A model generated the notes under the pieces. That model saw only the letters and a program-made list of their open reading frames with translations, had not been told where the DNA came from and searched no databases. A program made the position numbers and the translations under genes. 64,000 bases of DNA, taken from NCBI RefSeq assembly GCF_004346925.1, contig NZ_CP031167.1:3244001-3308000 (forward strand). The letters run 5' to 3'. Shown piece by piece: positions 30,915 to 40,105 of this stretch. The first letter of the stretch is position 1; every line of letters starts with the position of its first letter. This DNA is from Stenotrophomonas sp. ASS1 (lineage in GTDB: Bacteria; Pseudomonadota; Gammaproteobacteria; Xanthomonadales; Xanthomonadaceae).

Positions 30915-31913
30915 ATGGCAGGCAACGACGATCTGGTGGTGCTGCGCCCGGAGGGGCTGTACTGCGCCGCCGGCGATTTCCATATCGACCCGTGGCGACC
31001 GGTAGCGCGCGCGGTCATCACCCATGGCCACGGCGACCATGCCCGCCCGGGCATGGGGGAGTACCACTGCAGCGAAGGCAGCCTGCCGATCCTGCGCTGG
31101 CGCCTGGGTGACGTGCCGGTGCAGGCGCATGCCGAGGGTGTGCCGTTCCGCCTGGGGCAGGTGCAGGTATCGCTGCATCCGGCCGGCCACGTGCTCGGTT
31201 CGTCACAGGTACGCATCGACGACGGCGAGCAGGTCTGGTTAGCCTCCGGCGACTACAAGCGACAGCCTGATCCGACCTGCACACCGTTCGAAGTGGTGCC
31301 CTGCGATACCTTCATCACTGAAGCTACGTTCGCACTGCCGATCTACCGCTGGCCGGACACACCGGCGGTGGCTGCAGAGATCGTGGCGTGGCGCCGCGAA
31401 TGCGAACAACGTGGCGAAGCCGCGATCCTGCTGTGCTACGCATTGGGCAAGGCACAGCGGGTGCTGGCCGAGCTGCTGCCGCTGGACGATCGACCAGCCT
31501 GGCTGCACGGCGCCATCGCCAATGGCGTGGCGGTGTACCGGCAGGCCGGGGTGCCGATGCTGGAGACGCTCACCGTGGCCGAGCAGGGCCGCCAGCCTGA
31601 TGCCGCCGGCCAGCTGATCCTCGCGCCGCCGTCGGCTGCGGGTACGCCCTGGATGCGCCGCTTCGGCCGCCACCAGCTGGGCTTCGCATCCGGCTGGATG
31701 CAGCTGCGCGGCAATCGGCGGCGCCGCAATGTCGATCGCGGTTTCGTCATTTCCGATCACGCCGATTGGCCAGCACTGCTGCAGACCATCGAACAGACGG
31801 GCGCGCAGCGGGTGATCGCTACCCATGGCAATACCGATGCGTTGATTCCGTTCCTGCGCGAGCGCGGCGTGGCTGCCGAAGCCTTCCGCACCGATTTCGG
31901 GAGCGAGGAATGA
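30915..31913 (+). CDS. Ligase-associated DNA exonuclease (metallo-beta-lactamase fold)
   Basis: A 332-residue nuclease of the metallo-beta-lactamase/beta-CASP type. Metal ligands are in THGHGDHARPG near 37-47, HPAGHVLGSSQV near 85, the Asp in ASGDYK near 110 and the late ISDHADW and ATHGNTDAL. The family Exo protein is encoded beside an ATP-dependent ligase and an Lhr-type helicase; in Pseudomonas putida the four-gene set has been characterised biochemically. It is the first gene of the operon, and its stop overlaps the ligase ATG as ATGA. Confidence 0.93.
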   Translation: MAGNDDLVVLRPEGLYCAAGDFHIDPWRPVARAVITHGHGDHARPGMGEYHCSEGSLPILRWRLGDVPVQAHAEGVPFRLGQVQVSLHPAGHVLGSSQVRIDDGEQVWLASGDYKRQPDPTCTPFEVVPCDTFITEATFALPIYRWPDTPAVAAEIVAWRRECEQRGEAAILLCYALGKAQRVLAELLPLDDRPAWLHGAIANGVAVYRQAGVPMLETLTVAEQGRQPDAAGQLILAPPSAAGTPWMRRFGRHQLGFASGWMQLRGNRRRRNVDRGFVISDHADWPALLQTIEQTGAQRVIATHGNTDALIPFLRERGVAAEAFRTDFGSEE

Positions 31914-33517
31914 AGGCCTTCGCTGCGCTCTACCAGCGCCTGGACCGCAGCACGGCTACGCTGGACAAGCGTGCAGCCCTGGTCGACTACTTCCGCCAGG
32001 CGCGCGCGCACGATGCGGCATGGGCGATGTACCTGCTCAGCGGTGGCAAGGTGGGCGGCGCACGCCGGAAGATCGCCGCCAGCGGCGAACTGCGCGGCTG
32101 GATTGCCGAAGAATCCGGCTTGCCCCCCTGGTTGGTGGAAGACAGCTATGCGCAGGTGGGTGACCTGGCCGAAACGCTGACCCTGCTGCTGGATGATCCA
32201 TCGCAGCCAGCCGCCGACCGCCCGTTGGCTGATTGGATCGAACAGCATCTGCTGGCCGTGGCCAACCAACCCGAGGCAGTACGCCGCGCTGCGGTCGTCG
32301 CCGGGTGGCGGCAGCTGTGCAGCAGCGAACGCCTGGTGTTCAACAAGCTGCTGACCGGCGCCCTGCGCGTTGGCGTTTCGCAGCGACTGGTACAGCAGGC
32401 ACTGGCGGAATGGTCCGGCCTGGACATCGCACGCATCGCCCAGCGCATGCTCGGCGAGTGGGTCCCCTCGCCCGGGCTGCTGGCTCAACTGCTGTCACCG
32501 GACGAGCTGCCGTCCGACCGCCAGCAGCCCTACCCCTTCTTCCTCGCCTCCCCTCTGGAAGGCGATCCTGCCGAACGCCTCGGCGCGATCGACGACTGGC
32601 TGCTGGAATGGAAATGGGATGGCATACGCCTGCAGCTGCTGCGCCGGCGTGGAGAAGTCGCGCTGTGGTCCCGTGGCGAGGAACGACTGGATGGCCGCTT
32701 CCCCGAGATCGAGCACGCCGCGATGCCGTTGCCGGAGGGCTGCGTGCTGGACGGAGAGCTGCTGGCCTGGGACGAGACCGCCAACCTGCCGCGCGCATTC
32801 ACCGCCCTGCAGACCCGCATCCAGCGTCGCAAGCCAGGAGCAGCGACTCTGCGCAACACGCCGGTACGCGTGCTCGCCTATGACCTGCTGGAGCACGATG
32901 GCGCGGATCTGCGTGAGCTGCCGTTGCAGGAACGGCGTACGCGGCTTGCCGCGGTCATCGGTGCACTGGACGATGTGCGGATCCAGCTGTCGCCCGACGT
33001 TGCCGCCGTCGACTGGGCGCAGGCGGCGGCGATGCGCGATGTGGCACGCGAACGTGGCGTGGAAGGGCTGATGCTGAAACGACGCGGCTCGCCCTACCTG
33101 GCTGGGCGACGCCGCGGTGACTGGTGGAAATGGAAGGTCGATCCGCTCACCATCGATGCGGTGCTCTTGTACGCACAGGCGGGCCATGGGCGGCGCAGCA
33201 CGCTGTACACCGACTACACCTTCGGCGTCTGGGACGGCGACACGCTGGTGCCGGTGGCCAAGGCGTATTCGGGCTTGGACGACAAGGAGATCCTCGCGCT
33301 TGACCGCTGGATCCGCGCCAACACCCGCGAGCGTTTCGGGCCGGTGCGCAGCGTACGCGCCGAACAGGTGTTCGAGCTGGGTTTCGAAGCGGTCAACCGC
33401 AGCAGCCGGCACAAGTCGGGGATCGCCGTGCGCTTTCCGCGCATCCTGCGCTGGCGCCACGACAAGCCTGCCAGCGAGGCCGATCAGCTGGCCAGCCTGC
33501 AGGCGCTGGCGCGATGA
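31910..33517 (+). CDS. ATP-dependent DNA ligase (Lhr-Exo associated)
   Basis: A 535-residue ATP-dependent ligase. An N-terminal DNA-binding domain (residues 1-200) precedes the nucleotidyltransferase domain with the adenylated Lys235 in motif I WKWDGIR. Other motifs are DGELLAW (III/IIIa region), EGLMLKRRGSPY (IV) and WWKWKVDP (V), followed by an OB-fold C-terminus. It seals nicks using ATP, separately from NAD-dependent LigA. The start overlaps the exonuclease stop and its stop overlaps the helicase start, both as ATGA, implying coupled translation. Confidence 0.94.
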   Translation: MKAFAALYQRLDRSTATLDKRAALVDYFRQARAHDAAWAMYLLSGGKVGGARRKIAASGELRGWIAEESGLPPWLVEDSYAQVGDLAETLTLLLDDPSQPAADRPLADWIEQHLLAVANQPEAVRRAAVVAGWRQLCSSERLVFNKLLTGALRVGVSQRLVQQALAEWSGLDIARIAQRMLGEWVPSPGLLAQLLSPDELPSDRQQPYPFFLASPLEGDPAERLGAIDDWLLEWKWDGIRLQLLRRRGEVALWSRGEERLDGRFPEIEHAAMPLPEGCVLDGELLAWDETANLPRAFTALQTRIQRRKPGAATLRNTPVRVLAYDLLEHDGADLRELPLQERRTRLAAVIGALDDVRIQLSPDVAAVDWAQAAAMRDVARERGVEGLMLKRRGSPYLAGRRRGDWWKWKVDPLTIDAVLLYAQAGHGRRSTLYTDYTFGVWDGDTLVPVAKAYSGLDDKEILALDRWIRANTRERFGPVRSVRAEQVFELGFEAVNRSSRHKSGIAVRFPRILRWRHDKPASEADQLASLQALAR

Positions 33518-35973
33518 CCCGCAGCCAGGCACTGCGCCGGCTGGAAGACTGGTTCGCGGCACGCGGCTGGCGCTCACTGCCCTTCCAGCGCGCGATGTGG
33601 CGCCACTACCTGGCCGGCGAATCCGGGTTGCTGCATACGCCCACGGGCAGCGGCAAGACGCTGGCGATGTTCGGCGGGCCGTTGCTGCAGGCGCTGATCG
33701 ATCCACCGCCCTCGCCCCGCCGCGCCAGTGCGGTGCGCCCATTGCAGGTGCTGTGGGTAACGCCCTTGCGCGCGTTGGCCAGTGATACCGCACGCGCGCT
33801 CCAGGCCGTCGTCGACGGCTTGGGACTGGGATGGCGTGTCGGCCTGCGCAGCGGTGACGCCAGCAACCGCGAGCGGCGCCAGGCCCGCGAAGGCCGCATC
33901 GACGTACTGGTAACCACGCCCGAATCACTGGCGCTGCTGCTGAGCTATCCGGATACGTTGCCGCGCATGCGCCAGCTGCGCTGCGTGGTGGTGGACGAAT
34001 GGCATGAGCTGCTGGGCAACAAGCGCGGTGTGCTGCTGCAGTTGAACCTGACGGTGTTGCGCGAAGCTGCGCCTGCAGTGCAGCTGTGGGGGCTTTCGGC
34101 CACGCTGGGCAACCTGGATGAGGCGCGCGACGTGCTGCTGCCCGGACAGCCCGACGCGCCGATCGTGCAGGGCGTGCGCACGCGCGCGATCAGCGTGCGC
34201 AGCCTGCTGCCGGAACCCGGCGAACGTTTTCCGTGGGCCGGGCATCTGGGCCTGGCGCAGCTGCCGCGGGTGCTGGACGCGTTGATGCGGGCACGCAGCA
34301 GCCTGTTGTTCACCAACACCCGTGCGCAGGCAGAACTGTGGCATCAGGCGCTGGCCGCGGTCTGGCCGGAAACCCCGGACACGCTTGCGCTGCACCACGG
34401 CTCGCTGGATCCAGCGCTGCGCCAGCAGGTCGAGGATGGCCTGCGCGCGGGCGCGCTGCGCTGCGTGGTTGCCACCTCCAGCCTCGACCTCGGCGTGGAC
34501 TTCCCCGAGGTTGAGCAGGTACTGCAGCTGGGCAGCCCGAAGGGCGTGGCCCGCCTGCGCCAACGCGCGGGACGTGCGCGTCACCGCCCGGGTGCCAGCG
34601 GTTCCATCCTGTGCGTGCCCAGCCATGCACTGGAGCTGGCCGAATACGCCGCGGTGCGCCGTGCATTGGCCCAAGGCGTGGTCGAAGCGCGCAGGCCGCC
34701 GACGCTGTCGCTGGATGTGCTGGCCCAGCATGCGGTCAGCCGCGCGCTGGCCGGTGGCTTCGACAGCGATGCGCTGCTGGCGCAGGTACGGCGTACCCAT
34801 GCCTTCGCATCTCTCGGCGAAGACCAGTGGCAGGCCGTGCTGACGTTCATCGTGCAGGGTGGCCAGGCCCTGGCCCAGTACCCCGATTTCCACAAGGTCG
34901 TGCGTGATGCCGACGGCTACTACCGCATGCACGATCGCCGCCAGGTACTGCGCCATCGGCTGTCGATCGGCACCATCAGCAGCGATGGCAGCGTGCGCGT
35001 GCAGTTCCTGCGCGGTGGTGGCCTGGGCGCCGTGGAAGAACAGTTCGCCAGCCGCCTGCGTCGCGGCGACCGTTTCCAGTTCGCCGGGCGCCTGCTGGAA
35101 CTGGTGCAGCTGCGCGACATGACCGCCTTCGTGCGGCTGGCACGAGGGCGCGGTGATGGTGTGGTGCCACGCTGGCAGGGAGGCCAGTTGCCGCTGTCGA
35201 TGCCGCTCGGCCGCGAGCTGGAGTGGGTACTGTCCGGCGCCGACGACAGTGCCGAATCACGCTGGTTGTCCCCCTTGCTGGCACTGCAGCAGCAGTTGTC
35301 GACGCTTCCCGGACCAGAGCATCTGCTGGTGGAAGAGGTGCGGCGCCGCGACGGCCAGTTCCTGTTCGTCTACCCTTTTGCCGGCCGTCACGTGCACGAG
35401 GCGCTGGCCGCCTTGCTGGCACTGCGCTGTACCCGCCGGCAGCGCAACAGCATCGGCTACGCGGTGAACGATCATGGCCTGGTTCTGGCACCGGCGCAGG
35501 CGATCGAACTGGATGCGGCGCAATGGCGAGCATTGTTCACCCCCGATCAGCTGCTGGACGATCTGCGTGCCGCGGTGAACCTGGGCGAGCTGGCGCGCCG
35601 CCAGTTCCGTGGCATCGCACGCGTAGCGGGCCTGCTGGTCCCCAGCCTGCCCGGCGGTATGCCGCGATCGCTGCGCCAGCTGCAGGCCTCGGCAGGCCTG
35701 CTCTACGACGTACTGCGCGAGCATGACCCCGGCCACCTGCTATTGGCATTGGCCGAACGCGAAGTGCTGCATGACAGCCTGGACCTGCCGGGACTACAGC
35801 AGGTCCTGGCAAGGATCGGCATGCAGGCCCTCTCGGTGCAGCACCCGACATCACTCACGCCACTGGGCTTCCCGTTATGGGCCGAACGCCTGCGCGGGCA
35901 GTTCAGCAACGAGGACTGGCGCACCCGCGTGCAACGCGCGGCCCAGCAGCTGGAGCGCCGCCATGGCCGATGA
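33514..35973 (+). CDS. Ligase-associated DEXH-box helicase (Lhr-Core type)
   Basis: An 819-residue superfamily-2 helicase. Motif I is HTPTGSGKT (Lys48), motif II is DEWH (161-164), motif III is GLSATLG, and later motifs include SLLFTNTRAQAE, VATSSLDLGVDF and RQRAGRARHRPGAS. After the RecA folds come the winged-helix and Lhr-core domains typical of the family. The length fits Lhr-Core, which lacks the long C-terminal extension of Lhr. It is a single-strand DNA translocase and unwinds 3'-tailed or RNA-DNA hybrid duplexes in studied homologues. Third gene of the operon. Confidence 0.94.
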   Translation: MTRSQALRRLEDWFAARGWRSLPFQRAMWRHYLAGESGLLHTPTGSGKTLAMFGGPLLQALIDPPPSPRRASAVRPLQVLWVTPLRALASDTARALQAVVDGLGLGWRVGLRSGDASNRERRQAREGRIDVLVTTPESLALLLSYPDTLPRMRQLRCVVVDEWHELLGNKRGVLLQLNLTVLREAAPAVQLWGLSATLGNLDEARDVLLPGQPDAPIVQGVRTRAISVRSLLPEPGERFPWAGHLGLAQLPRVLDALMRARSSLLFTNTRAQAELWHQALAAVWPETPDTLALHHGSLDPALRQQVEDGLRAGALRCVVATSSLDLGVDFPEVEQVLQLGSPKGVARLRQRAGRARHRPGASGSILCVPSHALELAEYAAVRRALAQGVVEARRPPTLSLDVLAQHAVSRALAGGFDSDALLAQVRRTHAFASLGEDQWQAVLTFIVQGGQALAQYPDFHKVVRDADGYYRMHDRRQVLRHRLSIGTISSDGSVRVQFLRGGGLGAVEEQFASRLRRGDRFQFAGRLLELVQLRDMTAFVRLARGRGDGVVPRWQGGQLPLSMPLGRELEWVLSGADDSAESRWLSPLLALQQQLSTLPGPEHLLVEEVRRRDGQFLFVYPFAGRHVHEALAALLALRCTRRQRNSIGYAVNDHGLVLAPAQAIELDAAQWRALFTPDQLLDDLRAAVNLGELARRQFRGIARVAGLLVPSLPGGMPRSLRQLQASAGLLYDVLREHDPGHLLLALAEREVLHDSLDLPGLQQVLARIGMQALSVQHPTSLTPLGFPLWAERLRGQFSNEDWRTRVQRAAQQLERRHGR

Positions 35974-36604
35974 ACTGCCGCTGCTGCGCGCCGGCGAATC
36001 GCTGATTCTGCTTGGCGCGCGTGCGCTGTACTGGCCCGCGCGGCAGGCGCTGTTGATCGCCGACCTGCACCTGGGCAAGGCCGATGTATTCCGCCGCGCC
36101 GGCATCGCATTGCCCAGCGGCGGCACCGGCGAAGACCTGCAACGCCTGCAGGGGCTGCTGGACAGGCATGCCTGTCGCGAGCTGTGGATCCTGGGTGACA
36201 TCCTGCATGGACCGGCGCATCGCGCTGCGTGGTACCAGCAATGGCTGGCATGGCGCGAACGCAATGCTTCGCTGGACGTGCATGTCCTGCGTGGCAATCA
36301 CGACCGCCAGCTGCCGCATGCTCAGTTGCAGGTACAGATCCACGATGAAGTACGGCTGCAGCCGTTCCTGCTTCGCCATGAGCCGATGCCCGATGCAGAG
36401 CTGCATGTGATCGCCGGGCATCTGCATCCGCAGGTCGCCTTGCCGCCATTGCGACGGCGCTTCCCCGCGTTCTGGCTGCGTCAGCGGATGACGGTGCTGC
36501 CGGCCTTCTCCGCGTTCACTGCCGGCATCGTGCCCGTGCCCGCCCGCGGCGAGCAAAGGGTCGCCTGCGTGGAAAACGGCCTGGTACAACTGCCGGTGGC
36601 TTGA
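35963..36604 (+). CDS. pdeM: Ligase-associated metallophosphoesterase PdeM
   Basis: A 213-residue calcineurin-like phosphoesterase. Metal ligands are IADLHLG (Asp34, His36), GDILHG, the RGNHD motif and GHLHP near the C-terminus. In the P. putida system the corresponding MPE is a manganese-dependent DNA endonuclease/phosphodiesterase. The gene overlaps the helicase 3' end by 11 bases, completing Exo-Lig-Lhr-MPE; in P. putida the MPE gene is first, here it is last. Confidence 0.92.
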   Translation: MADELPLLRAGESLILLGARALYWPARQALLIADLHLGKADVFRRAGIALPSGGTGEDLQRLQGLLDRHACRELWILGDILHGPAHRAAWYQQWLAWRERNASLDVHVLRGNHDRQLPHAQLQVQIHDEVRLQPFLLRHEPMPDAELHVIAGHLHPQVALPPLRRRFPAFWLRQRMTVLPAFSAFTAGIVPVPARGEQRVACVENGLVQLPVA

Positions 36605-36605
36605 A

Positions 36606-36875
36606 TCAGGCCGGACGAATGCCCAGCTGCGGCATCAACTGGAAATCAGGCGTGTCACCCTCACGTCGTCGCGGCAACGCCTGGATCGCCGCCAGCATTT
36701 CCTGCGCGCAGGTGCGGATGCGCGCGTGGTGCTCCGCTGATGCATGACTGATCAGGCTGCCGACATGGAACTCGAACACGTCCTCCAGTACGTCGGGCTG
36801 GTCCTCGTGCAGCATCTGCAGCAATCCGCGCAGCTTGCAGATTTCCGATTCCAGCTCCTCGACCGCGAACAACAT
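36606..36875 (-). CDS. Conserved helical protein, 89 aa, unknown function
   Basis: An 89-residue acidic, mostly helical protein (MLFAVEELESEICKLRGLLQ ... DVFEFHVGSLISHASAEHHA). The first helix has coiled-coil spacing of Leu/Ile. A strong AGGAGG lies 5-10 bases before the ATG at 36875, which decides the start against a longer frame from 36965. It is convergent with pdeM, one base after its stop. I do not recognise it. Confidence 0.65.
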   Translation of the reverse strand: MLFAVEELESEICKLRGLLQMLHEDQPDVLEDVFEFHVGSLISHASAEHHARIRTCAQEMLAAIQALPRRREGDTPDFQLMPQLGIRPA

Positions 36876-37055
36876 GGCGTCCTCCTCTTCAACAACAGGC
36901 GGCACGTCCGGGCCGCAACAGGCCGCAACGGCAGCGCCGCCCGGGCCACGCGCGATGTTGATCACGGAAAGGAAAACGGGCGACGCGCAATCGCGTGCAA
37001 CCTACTTCTCGCATATCGGCGGTGAGGCAACCGTTAATTCAGGTGACGACGCGCT

Positions 37056-38324
37056 TCACGCATTGGCCGAAATCGCGTTGATACGAGGCATTTCCGCTGC
37101 AGTGGCCAGTGCGTCGACGAACGCCGGATCGAGTGCAAGCGTACCGAACCAGCCGTGCTGGGTGCCACTGAGCACGCGCAGCATGTGGCCACGGCCCCCG
37201 GGCAGGCGCCCCATCGGGCCCAGCAGCACGTCACGCGCCTTCGCCCAGGCGTCGCGGTCGGACTGGAACAGCGGCGTCAGCCAACGACTCCAGCGCTGGT
37301 ACACCGCAACGTGTGCCCTGCGCTGCGCCTGGTAGGCCTGCAGCGCGACCGTGCTGCCGCCGTAGGTGCGCACCGCATCGCGCAGCGCCAGCGCGTCCAA
37401 CAGCGCCATGTTCACGCCCTGCCCCAGCTGCGGGCTCATCGCATGCGCGGCATCACCGGCCACCACCATGCGGCCGTGGTGCCAGCGCGTCATCACCGCA
37501 TCACGGTAGACCGCGCGCGCCAACTGGCCGGCATCACGCAGATGGGCGAAGCGCGCACTGGCCTGCGGCCACAGTGCATGCAGTTCATCCAGCCAGGGCG
37601 TCATGCCATCGGCCTGCCAGCGTTCGAAGTCAGCGCGTGGCAGGCTCCAGAAGAAACTCAGGCGCGGCGTGTCATCACCGGGGCGCGTGCCGACCGGCAG
37701 CAGTCCGATCATCTTGCGCGCGGCCACGTAACGCTGCCGCAGCTCCTGCACGTGCGGCCAGTCCTCGGCCGGCAGCAGGCACCACAGCGCCCCCCACGGA
37801 TACACGCGGTCCAGCCCGGCACCGCCGGCGATCGTGCCGCGCAGCGTCGACGCGGCGCCATCGGCGACCACTACCAGGTCGAACGGGCCATGCGTGCGCC
37901 CGTCGCTGTCGCGCAGACGGCCGTGTTCGGCATCCACCTCGGTAATGGTGGTACCGGCATGCAGCTGGCCCTCGCCTGCACGCGCCTCGTCCAACAGCGA
38001 GAACAAGGCCCCGCGCTGCATGCCCAGGCCGTGCAGGCGCGCATCCAGTCCCTCGTAGCGCATGTCCATCACCGCGCGCTCGCACGGCGTGTCGCCATAC
38101 AGGCGGTGCACCGGCGCGGCATGTGCGCGCACGGAATCAAGCAGGCCCATCTGCCACAGTACCTGCAGGCCGCTGGGCTGCAGCAGGAAACCGGCACCCA
38201 CCGGCCCCGGCGTGGGCACGCGTTCGAAGATCTCCACCTCGTGGCCGTCACGGGTGAGCAGGATGGACACTGCCTGTCCAGCGGTGCCGTAGCCGATCAC
38301 GGCGATGCGCAGTCGTTCCGTCAT
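37056..38324 (-). CDS. FAD-dependent monooxygenase
   Basis: A 422-residue class A flavin monooxygenase. The FAD fold starts at RIAVIGYGTAGQAVSILL (GxGxxG variant, residues 5-22), the central motif is DLVVVADGAAS (DG motif, residues 150-160), and the ribityl-binding motif is VVAGDAAHAMSPQLGQGVNM near 290. The substrate side is not informative. Homologues hydroxylate aromatics or act in tailoring. It is a single-gene unit; its 5' end faces the cold-shock gene terminator. Confidence 0.87.
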   Translation of the reverse strand: MTERLRIAVIGYGTAGQAVSILLTRDGHEVEIFERVPTPGPVGAGFLLQPSGLQVLWQMGLLDSVRAHAAPVHRLYGDTPCERAVMDMRYEGLDARLHGLGMQRGALFSLLDEARAGEGQLHAGTTITEVDAEHGRLRDSDGRTHGPFDLVVVADGAASTLRGTIAGGAGLDRVYPWGALWCLLPAEDWPHVQELRQRYVAARKMIGLLPVGTRPGDDTPRLSFFWSLPRADFERWQADGMTPWLDELHALWPQASARFAHLRDAGQLARAVYRDAVMTRWHHGRMVVAGDAAHAMSPQLGQGVNMALLDALALRDAVRTYGGSTVALQAYQAQRRAHVAVYQRWSRWLTPLFQSDRDAWAKARDVLLGPMGRLPGGRGHMLRVLSGTQHGWFGTLALDPAFVDALATAAEMPRINAISANA

Positions 38325-38379
38325 GGCCGCATTGTGCCCGAGGCGGGTGGATCGCGAGCGGGTCGCGGGCAATCCGCGC

Positions 38380-38407
38380 AAAAAAAACCCCGCCGAAGCG
38401 GGGTTTT
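38380..38407 (-). terminator. Intrinsic terminator of the cold-shock gene
   Basis: On the minus strand AAAACCCCGC, loop TTCG, GCGGGGTTTT followed by more T residues. It lies 20 bases after the cold-shock protein stop. Confidence 0.92.
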
Positions 38408-38426
38408 CAACGCACTGTCGAGTGGA

Positions 38427-38633
38427 TCACTCGGCCGGCGTGATGTTCGAAGCCTGGGCACCCTTCGGGCCCTGGGTCACGTCATAGGTGACACGCTGGC
38501 CTTCCTGCAGGCTGCGGAAGCCCTTGGAGTTGATGGCGGAGAAGTGCGCGAACACGTCGGCGCTGCCATCCTCCGGCGAGATGAAGCCAAATCCCTTGGC
38601 GTCGTTGAACCACTTGACGGTACCGTTCGGCAT
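38427..38633 (-). CDS. Cold-shock protein (CspA family)
   Basis: A 68-residue single cold-shock domain protein, the usual length. RNP1 is KGFGFISP (residues 13-20) and RNP2 is VFAHFSAI (27-34). It binds single-stranded RNA/DNA as an RNA chaperone. The leader is moderately long with no ORF; I cannot read a defined cold-shock thermosensor in it. A strong terminator follows. Confidence 0.95.
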   Translation of the reverse strand: MPNGTVKWFNDAKGFGFISPEDGSADVFAHFSAINSKGFRSLQEGQRVTYDVTQGPKGAQASNITPAE

Positions 38634-38721
38634 GGTGATGCGAGACCTTATGCAATGAATGGGTGGTGTACGCTGAACCCGCGCACAAGCTGAGTATGCA
38701 AAGCTTGCTCGGGGAAGACAA

Positions 38722-39468
38722 TCACCCCCGTGCCAATTCGCCCACCAGTTCCGGAAGTCCGTTGCCGGCCGCCTGCACATTGGCCAGCACTTCGGCCATC
38801 GTGATCTCCTCGCCATCACCACAGCCGGCAGCCCAGTTGGCGATGATCGCCAGGCAGGCGTAATCCAGCCCCAGCTCGCGTGCCAGGGCGGCTTCCGGCA
38901 TGCCGGTCATGCCCACCAGATCGCAGCCGTCGCGGCGCATACGGGCGATTTCAGCGATGGTTTCCAGGCGCGGGCCCTGTGTTGCGCCGTAGCAGCCACC
39001 GTCATGGACCGTGACGCCGGTCACTTTGGCCGCAGCCAAGATCTTGCTGCGCAGCATTGGTGTGTACGGGTGGCCGAAATCAACGTGGACCACGTCGGTG
39101 CCTTCTTCCTCACAGATCGTGCTGATGCGGCCCCAGGTGTAGTCGATGATCTGGTCCGGGCAGGCCAGCACGCGCGGACCAAAGTGTTCGGTGATGCCCC
39201 CCACCGTGTTCAACGCCAGCACGCGCTGCGCGCCCAGCTGCTGCAGCGCGGCCAGGTTGGCGCGGTAGTTGATCTTGTGCGGCGGCAGCGAATGGCCTTC
39301 GCCATGCCGCGCCAGGAACGCCACGCGATGGCCGAGCAGCGTACCAACGCGCACCGGGCCCGACGGACGGCCGAAGCGGGTGTCGACCTCGTGGGTCTGC
39401 ACGTCGTCAAGCTTGGCCAGGTTATAGACACCGGTACCGCCGATCACGGCCAGGGCGATCTGTTGCAT
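38722..39468 (-). CDS. S-methyl-5'-thioinosine phosphorylase (MTAP/PNP family)
   Basis: A 248-residue purine nucleoside phosphorylase of the MtnP type. [11 protein letters not shown] (9-18), [20 protein letters not shown] (phosphate/ribose site, near 50) and [15 protein letters not shown] and [18 protein letters not shown] near 185 are visible. The Asn/Met/Glu pattern and the short form fit the P. aeruginosa S-methyl-5'-thioinosine phosphorylase group, which recycles methylthioadenosine after deamination. It is followed on the same strand by hpt and nagZ genes upstream; the salvage neighbour hpt, which takes the released hypoxanthine, supports this. Start at 39468 has GGAG 8 bases upstream. 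Confidence 0.88.
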   Translation of the reverse strand: MQQIALAVIGGTGVYNLAKLDDVQTHEVDTRFGRPSGPVRVGTLLGHRVAFLARHGEGHSLPPHKINYRANLAALQQLGAQRVLALNTVGGITEHFGPRVLACPDQIIDYTWGRISTICEEEGTDVVHVDFGHPYTPMLRSKILAAAKVTGVTVHDGGCYGATQGPRLETIAEIARMRRDGCDLVGMTGMPEAALARELGLDYACLAIIANWAAGCGDGEEITMAEVLANVQAAGNGLPELVGELARG

Positions 39469-39482
39469 TCGAAGCACTCCAT

Positions 39483-39517
39483 GAAAAGACGAACGCCGGC
39501 ACCCGAGGATGCCGGCG
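39483..39517 (-). terminator. Probable terminator after hpt
   Basis: On the minus strand CGCCGGCA and TGCCGGCG form an 8-bp stem with an 8-base loop, followed by TTCGTCTTTT. It lies between the hpt stop and the MTI phosphorylase ATG. Confidence 0.6.
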
Positions 39518-39550
39518 GCAGAAGAAGACGCGCCGCGGGCGGCTGCGCCG

Positions 39551-40105
39551 TTATTCCTTCATCGCGTAGATGGCCGGCACGCAGCGCAGGGTTTCGTTGA
39601 CGTCCATGCCGAAGCCGAACACGTAACGGTCCGGCAGTTCGATGCCGGCGTAGTCGGCAGTCACGTCCGGCAGCGCGCGGTCGTGCTTCTTCACCGTCAT
39701 CGCGGCGATGCGCACGTCGGTCGCGCCTTGTTCCAGGCACCAGGTGCGCACGCCCTGCAGGGTGTAACCCTCGTCGAGGATATCGTCGACCAGCAGCACG
39801 CGGCGACCGAACAGCGAGGTGGCCGGCTTGTGCTTCCAGACCAGGTCGCCGCCGGTGGTTTCACCGCGGTAACGGGTGGCGTGCAGGTAATCGAACTGCA
39901 CGTCCTGGCCGCGCGCGCCCAGTTCCAGCGCCAGCTGGCCGGCGAACGGCAGCGCACCGTGCATGATGGACAGGAACAACGGCACCTCGCCCTTGTAATC
40001 GCGCGCGATGGCGTCGGCGATACCAGCGATGGCCTTGTCGATGGTGGGGCGGTCGACCAGCAGGTCAGCCTGGGCCAGGGCCTGGGAAATGGTGAGGTTG
40101 GGCAT
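39551..40105 (-). CDS. hpt: Hypoxanthine-guanine phosphoribosyltransferase
   Basis: A 184-residue purine salvage enzyme that makes IMP or GMP from base and PRPP. The PRPP motif is VLLVDDILDEGYTLQGV (near 103-119), with LFLSIMHGALPFAG as the diphosphate loop and PDRYVFGFGMDVNETLRC toward the C-terminus. The nagZ stop overlaps the ATG as TGATG, so the two are translated in tandem, and the MTI phosphorylase downstream feeds it hypoxanthine. Confidence 0.93.
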   Translation of the reverse strand: MPNLTISQALAQADLLVDRPTIDKAIAGIADAIARDYKGEVPLFLSIMHGALPFAGQLALELGARGQDVQFDYLHATRYRGETTGGDLVWKHKPATSLFGRRVLLVDDILDEGYTLQGVRTWCLEQGATDVRIAAMTVKKHDRALPDVTADYAGIELPDRYVFGFGMDVNETLRCVPAIYAMKE

